Source: Planctomycetaceae bacterium | GTDB lineage: Bacteria > Planctomycetota > Planctomycetia > Pirellulales > Pirellulaceae | Direction: 5' to 3' | NCBI GenBank assembly: GCA_003506095.1 | Contig: DNWZ01000795.1 | Span: 1 to 26,479 of the forward strand | Length of the DNA: 26,479 bases | Shown: positions 23,564-26,479 of the stretch, piece after piece | Position numbering within the stretch: the first letter of the stretch is position 1 | Layout of the letters: every line of letters begins with the position of its first letter | The notes under the pieces: model-generated | Database searches by the model: none | What the model saw: only the letters and a program-made list of their open reading frames with translations | What the model was told of the DNA's origin: nothing | Position numbers and translations under genes: made by a program

Positions 23564-25237
23564 TCACGCACCGGCACGCAACATCACGGGGATCCCGAAC
23601 ACTTCCAAGAACATCAGGCCGTTCTGTCTTAAACCGAGCTGCTCAATCGAAACGTCATCCACACCTGGCGTTTCAATGATCAATCGCTTCGCTTCACGCA
23701 CACAGCGAATTTGACGAACCCGCCCACTGCGAGTCTCATCCAACGCTATCGCCACCCGCAAAATCGCCGCCAACTTACTGACCACAACGCGGCCCTCTCG
23801 ATCGAGCATCGCATACCCTTCGTGAGTCGGCTGGGGCGACGCGCGGCGATGATAACGAGCGACCAGACCTACCAACAATAAATCGTTGCGGCTGAGTCCA
23901 AACAGTTCGCTGTTTCGAATGATATACATCGCATGCTTATGACTGCTGCGAGCGTTGATAAACGTCCCGACTTGATAAAGAATCGCTGCGACATGCAACA
24001 AAACCTCATAACGATCGGGCAGCCGATGTTCGCGTTTCAATTGGCCAAACAATTCACTGGCCATGTCCGCAACGTGAACTGCATGTTCCTCATCAAAATC
24101 GCACTTGCGCCCCAAACTGATCGCTGATCGCACAATCTGCTTGCGAAATGCCTCGGTCCAGCTTCCCCGAACCGCCATTTCATAGACCAAACCGTCCCGC
24201 AAATTGCTGTCCGAAACCAAAACCGTTTCAACACCAAAATGCCGAGCCAACAACAGATATACCAGCAAAGCGGGGCCAACCGTTGCCGCTTCGATATAAC
24301 TCAAAGCGTACTTTTTGACCAACAAATCTTCGTTCAAACGCAGCACTTCGTTGGTCAACGCTTCTAGCTTTGCCGTCGGTATTTCGGCCAGCGTTTCCGG
24401 GTCCCAGTGATCCAAAATCACCCGCGCCGCGAACCGAATATCACCACCGATCGCGATCAGACGAGTGTTGGGTTCGTCGGCAACCGTTTCACTAACCCGG
24501 TCGATGATCCTGGCGATTTGATATTCCATCAATTGACGTCTGCGGTTGGTCGTCGAGTTCAACGAATCCAGCGATTGCAGCAACCGCAACGACCCCAAGC
24601 GAAACGTATCGCTGAGCAACATATTTCCATCACGCATGACCAACAATTCGGTGCTGCCACCGCCTACCTCGATCACGATCGACCGCGCCGCTCGCAACGC
24701 TTCATCCTGTTCAAGGTGCGGGTTTACGCCCATGAAGGTGACGCGATTGACTTCCGCTTCGTCGATCACTTCCACGATCAACCCGGTCGCGATGAAGACT
24801 CGGTCGGTAAATGCCAATCGATTCGTCGCTTCGCGCACCGCCGACGTCGCCACGACACGAATCTGCGACGCGCTGCGAATCCCATACTCCCGCACCACGC
24901 GCTGATACCGTCGCAGGATATTGACCGATCGTTCAATTGTCGCCCGCGAAATCCGCCGCGTATCGAAAGCCTCGCGTCCCAGGTCAACCGCTTGCAACAG
25001 CGTATCAAGCGTCCGAAACTGGCCGTCGGGCGTGATCTCGGCAACCGACATTCGAATGCTCGTCGCGCCGATGTCGATCACCGCGACCAATCGCACCGTC
25101 GACTTGCCATCGTGCAACGGCGGTGAATCGGACGGCTGATTCAAACTGCCAACGCCGTTGTCACGCTGATCGGCGGCCGAACCGGGCGACTGCGAAGCAG
25201 CCAATTGATGTGATCCCTCGCGGGGCAAATTGTTCAT
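23564..25237 (-). CDS. Ppx/GppA family phosphatase (exopolyphosphatase-like)
   Basis: This is an actin-fold phosphatase that hydrolyses polyphosphate and/or pppGpp in the cytoplasm. The protein has about 557 residues: a Ser/Gln-rich tail (1-45), then VAVIDIGATSIRMSVAEI with the phosphate loop at 55-60, VVATSAVREATNR, and IVIEVGGGSTELLVM. The Ppx/GppA domain ends near residue 335. The rest (about 350-557) is an HD-like helical region with HAVHVADMASELF, FINARSSHKHAMYII and ARYHRR. The His-Asp pair expected at the HD site is replaced by YQVG, so this region is probably structural. I chose ATG 25237; the frame runs on to 25465 but that part overlaps the HAD gene and is not conserved-looking. It is 67 bp from the HAD gene on the same strand. 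Confidence 0.88.
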   Translation of the reverse strand: MNNLPREGSHQLAASQSPGSAADQRDNGVGSLNQPSDSPPLHDGKSTVRLVAVIDIGATSIRMSVAEITPDGQFRTLDTLLQAVDLGREAFDTRRISRATIERSVNILRRYQRVVREYGIRSASQIRVVATSAVREATNRLAFTDRVFIATGLIVEVIDEAEVNRVTFMGVNPHLEQDEALRAARSIVIEVGGGSTELLVMRDGNMLLSDTFRLGSLRLLQSLDSLNSTTNRRRQLMEYQIARIIDRVSETVADEPNTRLIAIGGDIRFAARVILDHWDPETLAEIPTAKLEALTNEVLRLNEDLLVKKYALSYIEAATVGPALLVYLLLARHFGVETVLVSDSNLRDGLVYEMAVRGSWTEAFRKQIVRSAISLGRKCDFDEEHAVHVADMASELFGQLKREHRLPDRYEVLLHVAAILYQVGTFINARSSHKHAMYIIRNSELFGLSRNDLLLVGLVARYHRRASPQPTHEGYAMLDREGRVVVSKLAAILRVAIALDETRSGRVRQIRCVREAKRLIIETPGVDDVSIEQLGLRQNGLMFLEVFGIPVMLRAGA

Positions 25238-25304
25238 GGCAAGTTTAGCATTTGAATGGGAAATCGCGTCGGCTCGTGTTCCCTCGTGCGACGCTCTCCA
25301 CATG

Positions 25305-25934
25305 CTACCCGAGCGCACCGGCCAAGCGTAGCACCTCACGCGCCGATCTCGCATCGGTAAACTGGTGCGCCCGCCAACCGCTCGCCACCGCAGCCGCGAC
25401 GTTGTCTGGCCGGTCATCCAAAAACAAAATCGACGACGCTTCATGCCCCGTCTTGTCGGCCGCAATCTGGTACAGCGATAAATTCGGTTTCATCAACCCA
25501 TGTTCATAGCTCAAAATGACGTGATCGAAAGGGCCACGAAGCGCCGCATAATCCGCGCGTATCAGCCACTGCCAATGCGCCTCGCACGTGTTCGACAAAA
25601 TCCCCAGCCGCATTCCAGATTGGCGAACCGTATCTACCAAGTCGATCATCTCTTCAATCGGTTCAAACATGTCGCACAACTGATCGACCAATTCGATTGT
25701 CGACGCGGTTGCCAAGTCGAGTTTCAAGCCCCGGCGAACCGTCGAGGCGAACTCGTCGATCGACACTTCACCATGCTCAAAACGATCCTGCAGTCCAGAA
25801 TCCCACACCAAACGGCGCACATCTGCTGGGTCAACCGCCCACCGCCGTGCAACATTTTGGCACGCTCGCTGGACATCAAACGACGCCAATACGTTGCCAA
25901 GATCAAAGTATACGAATCGAATCGGTTCAAGCAC
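25305..25934 (-). CDS. HAD superfamily hydrolase, subfamily IA
   Basis: This is a haloacid dehalogenase-type phosphatase of about 209 residues. Motif I is FVYFDLGNVL; the nucleophile is Asp11, and its partner at +2 is Gly, as in the FDLGNV group. Motif II is GILSNT, motif III the Lys of LMKPN, and motif IV ILFLDDRPDN. A helical cap lies between about 20 and 95. The substrate is unknown, perhaps a small sugar or nucleoside phosphate. I chose GTG 25934 (AGGA upstream), which starts MLEPIRFVYFDLGNV; an ATG at 25994 would add 20 residues and overlap the DUF1080 gene by 34 bases. Position and strand suggest a shared transcript with the DUF1080 gene upstream. Confidence 0.87.
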   Translation of the reverse strand: MLEPIRFVYFDLGNVLASFDVQRACQNVARRWAVDPADVRRLVWDSGLQDRFEHGEVSIDEFASTVRRGLKLDLATASTIELVDQLCDMFEPIEEMIDLVDTVRQSGMRLGILSNTCEAHWQWLIRADYAALRGPFDHVILSYEHGLMKPNLSLYQIAADKTGHEASSILFLDDRPDNVAAAVASGWRAHQFTDARSAREVLRLAGALG

Positions 25935-25960
25935 GTTGTCTGTAAATCCTAAAAGAGCAA

Positions 25961-26479
25961 TTAAAGCGTCTTGATTCTTATATTGCGATACCAAGCTTCC
26001 GTCGGAGGACCTGAATGGATCTGCAACGCAATCACACCCGTACGGTCAATCTTATCATCCGCTTCGATGTACGATACCGTCTGCACACCGTTCAAGAACA
26101 GTTCAATTTTTGGGCCAACGCAGCGAATCCGATACTCATTCCAATCGTTCGGTTTTACCGTCGCTTCGATCAGGTTCGAATCCGCTTCGGCCATGAACTT
26201 TCGGCGGCGCGATTCGTCATACAAACTGCCCCAGACCAGTCGTTTGCCAACACCGCCAACGTCCGCTTGATAGCCTTCGACTTCGCTAGAGCCTTCAACA
26301 CGCTTGGTGCGAAATTGCACACCCGCGTTTGCATTGTCGCCAACAACCTTGACTTCAAGCCGTAACTCAAAATCACCATACTTTTCAGTCGTGCAGAGGA
26401 AGTAGTTATGGGGAATCGGCTTTACCAACGTGCCACCTATCACCGCCTTGTTCTCGATGCGAAACCACTCCATCGGCCC
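25961..26479 (-). CDS. DUF1080 (3-keto-disaccharide hydrolase-like) protein, partial
   Basis: This is the C-terminal part (about 172 residues) of a DUF1080 protein, a concanavalin-like beta-sandwich family; some members hydrolyse 3-keto-disaccharides. The N-terminus lies beyond the right edge. Visible hallmarks are WFRIENKAVIGG, the strand FELRLEVKV, DNANAGVQFRTKR, GYQADVGG, WNEYRIRCVGPKIELFLNG, and the C-terminal GVIALQIHSGPPTEAWYRNI, which is diagnostic. Family members are usually secreted, but the signal peptide would be outside the window. Large numbers of such genes are a planctomycete trait. The HAD gene follows directly on the same strand. Confidence 0.9.
   Translation of the reverse strand, partial: GPMEWFRIENKAVIGGTLVKPIPHNYFLCTTEKYGDFELRLEVKVVGDNANAGVQFRTKRVEGSSEVEGYQADVGGVGKRLVWGSLYDESRRRKFMAEADSNLIEATVKPNDWNEYRIRCVGPKIELFLNGVQTVSYIEADDKIDRTGVIALQIHSGPPTEAWYRNIRIKTL

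Noticed and set aside
25238..25465. 76-residue N-terminal extension of the Ppx/GppA protein
   Set aside because: It lies antiparallel in frame to, and overlaps, the well-supported HAD coding sequence and is Arg/Trp-rich as shadow frames are.

Overview
The window looks like chromosomal DNA of a planctomycete, most likely a Pirellulaceae/Rhodopirellula-type marine bacterium. The main reasons are a Planctomycete-type cytochrome domain fused to WD40 repeats, a PmoA-like (DUF6807) secreted protein, a DUF1080 protein, many large secreted proteins of unknown role, weak or absent Shine-Dalgarno sites, and short operons that switch strand often. LpxK implies a lipid A-containing outer membrane. I see no rRNA, tRNA, CRISPR array, transposase, integrase or phage gene. 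Eighteen protein genes are called, two of them cut by the window edges.

Left part (1-8422): an AI-2E/PerM-type transporter runs off the left edge on the minus strand. It is divergent from a secreted endonuclease/exonuclease/phosphatase-fold hydrolase, which is followed by a 949-residue cytochrome c/WD40 protein. The latter converges with cobL (fused CbiE-CbiT of cobalamin synthesis). Across a 487-bp gap lie a REC/HD-GYP response regulator (c-di-GMP phosphodiesterase type) and a membrane-anchored leucine-rich-repeat-like protein carrying a run of nine G.

Middle (8437-16852): a PhoD-like phosphatase and an M20 dipeptidase sit together on the minus strand. Divergent from them is a ClpS adaptor with altered binding-pocket residues and a recognisable promoter. 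Next come an 8-bp tandem-repeat array, a membrane-anchored PQQ-type beta-propeller protein and a CorA transporter with GQN in place of GMN. corA converges with rsmD. The corA-rsmD gap holds two GTAG-headed hairpins in opposite orientation, with four substitutions that preserve pairing, around an 11-bp-periodic array. Together they look like a REP/BIME-type element.

Right part (16998-26479): a secreted cyclophilin-like protein that lacks canonical catalytic residues, lpxK, a PmoA-like protein, a third GTAG-headed hairpin, and a zinc-ribbon plus single-TM protein. On the minus strand follow an unrecognised protein with a probable export signal, a Ppx/GppA phosphatase, a HAD hydrolase and a DUF1080 protein cut by the right edge. 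The last two overlap or nearly abut and probably share a transcript.

Most genes are housekeeping or generic planctomycete genes and do not form one pathway. The most unusual content is non-coding: the REP-like hairpins and the tandem arrays. Next are several enzymes whose usual catalytic or selectivity residues are replaced.
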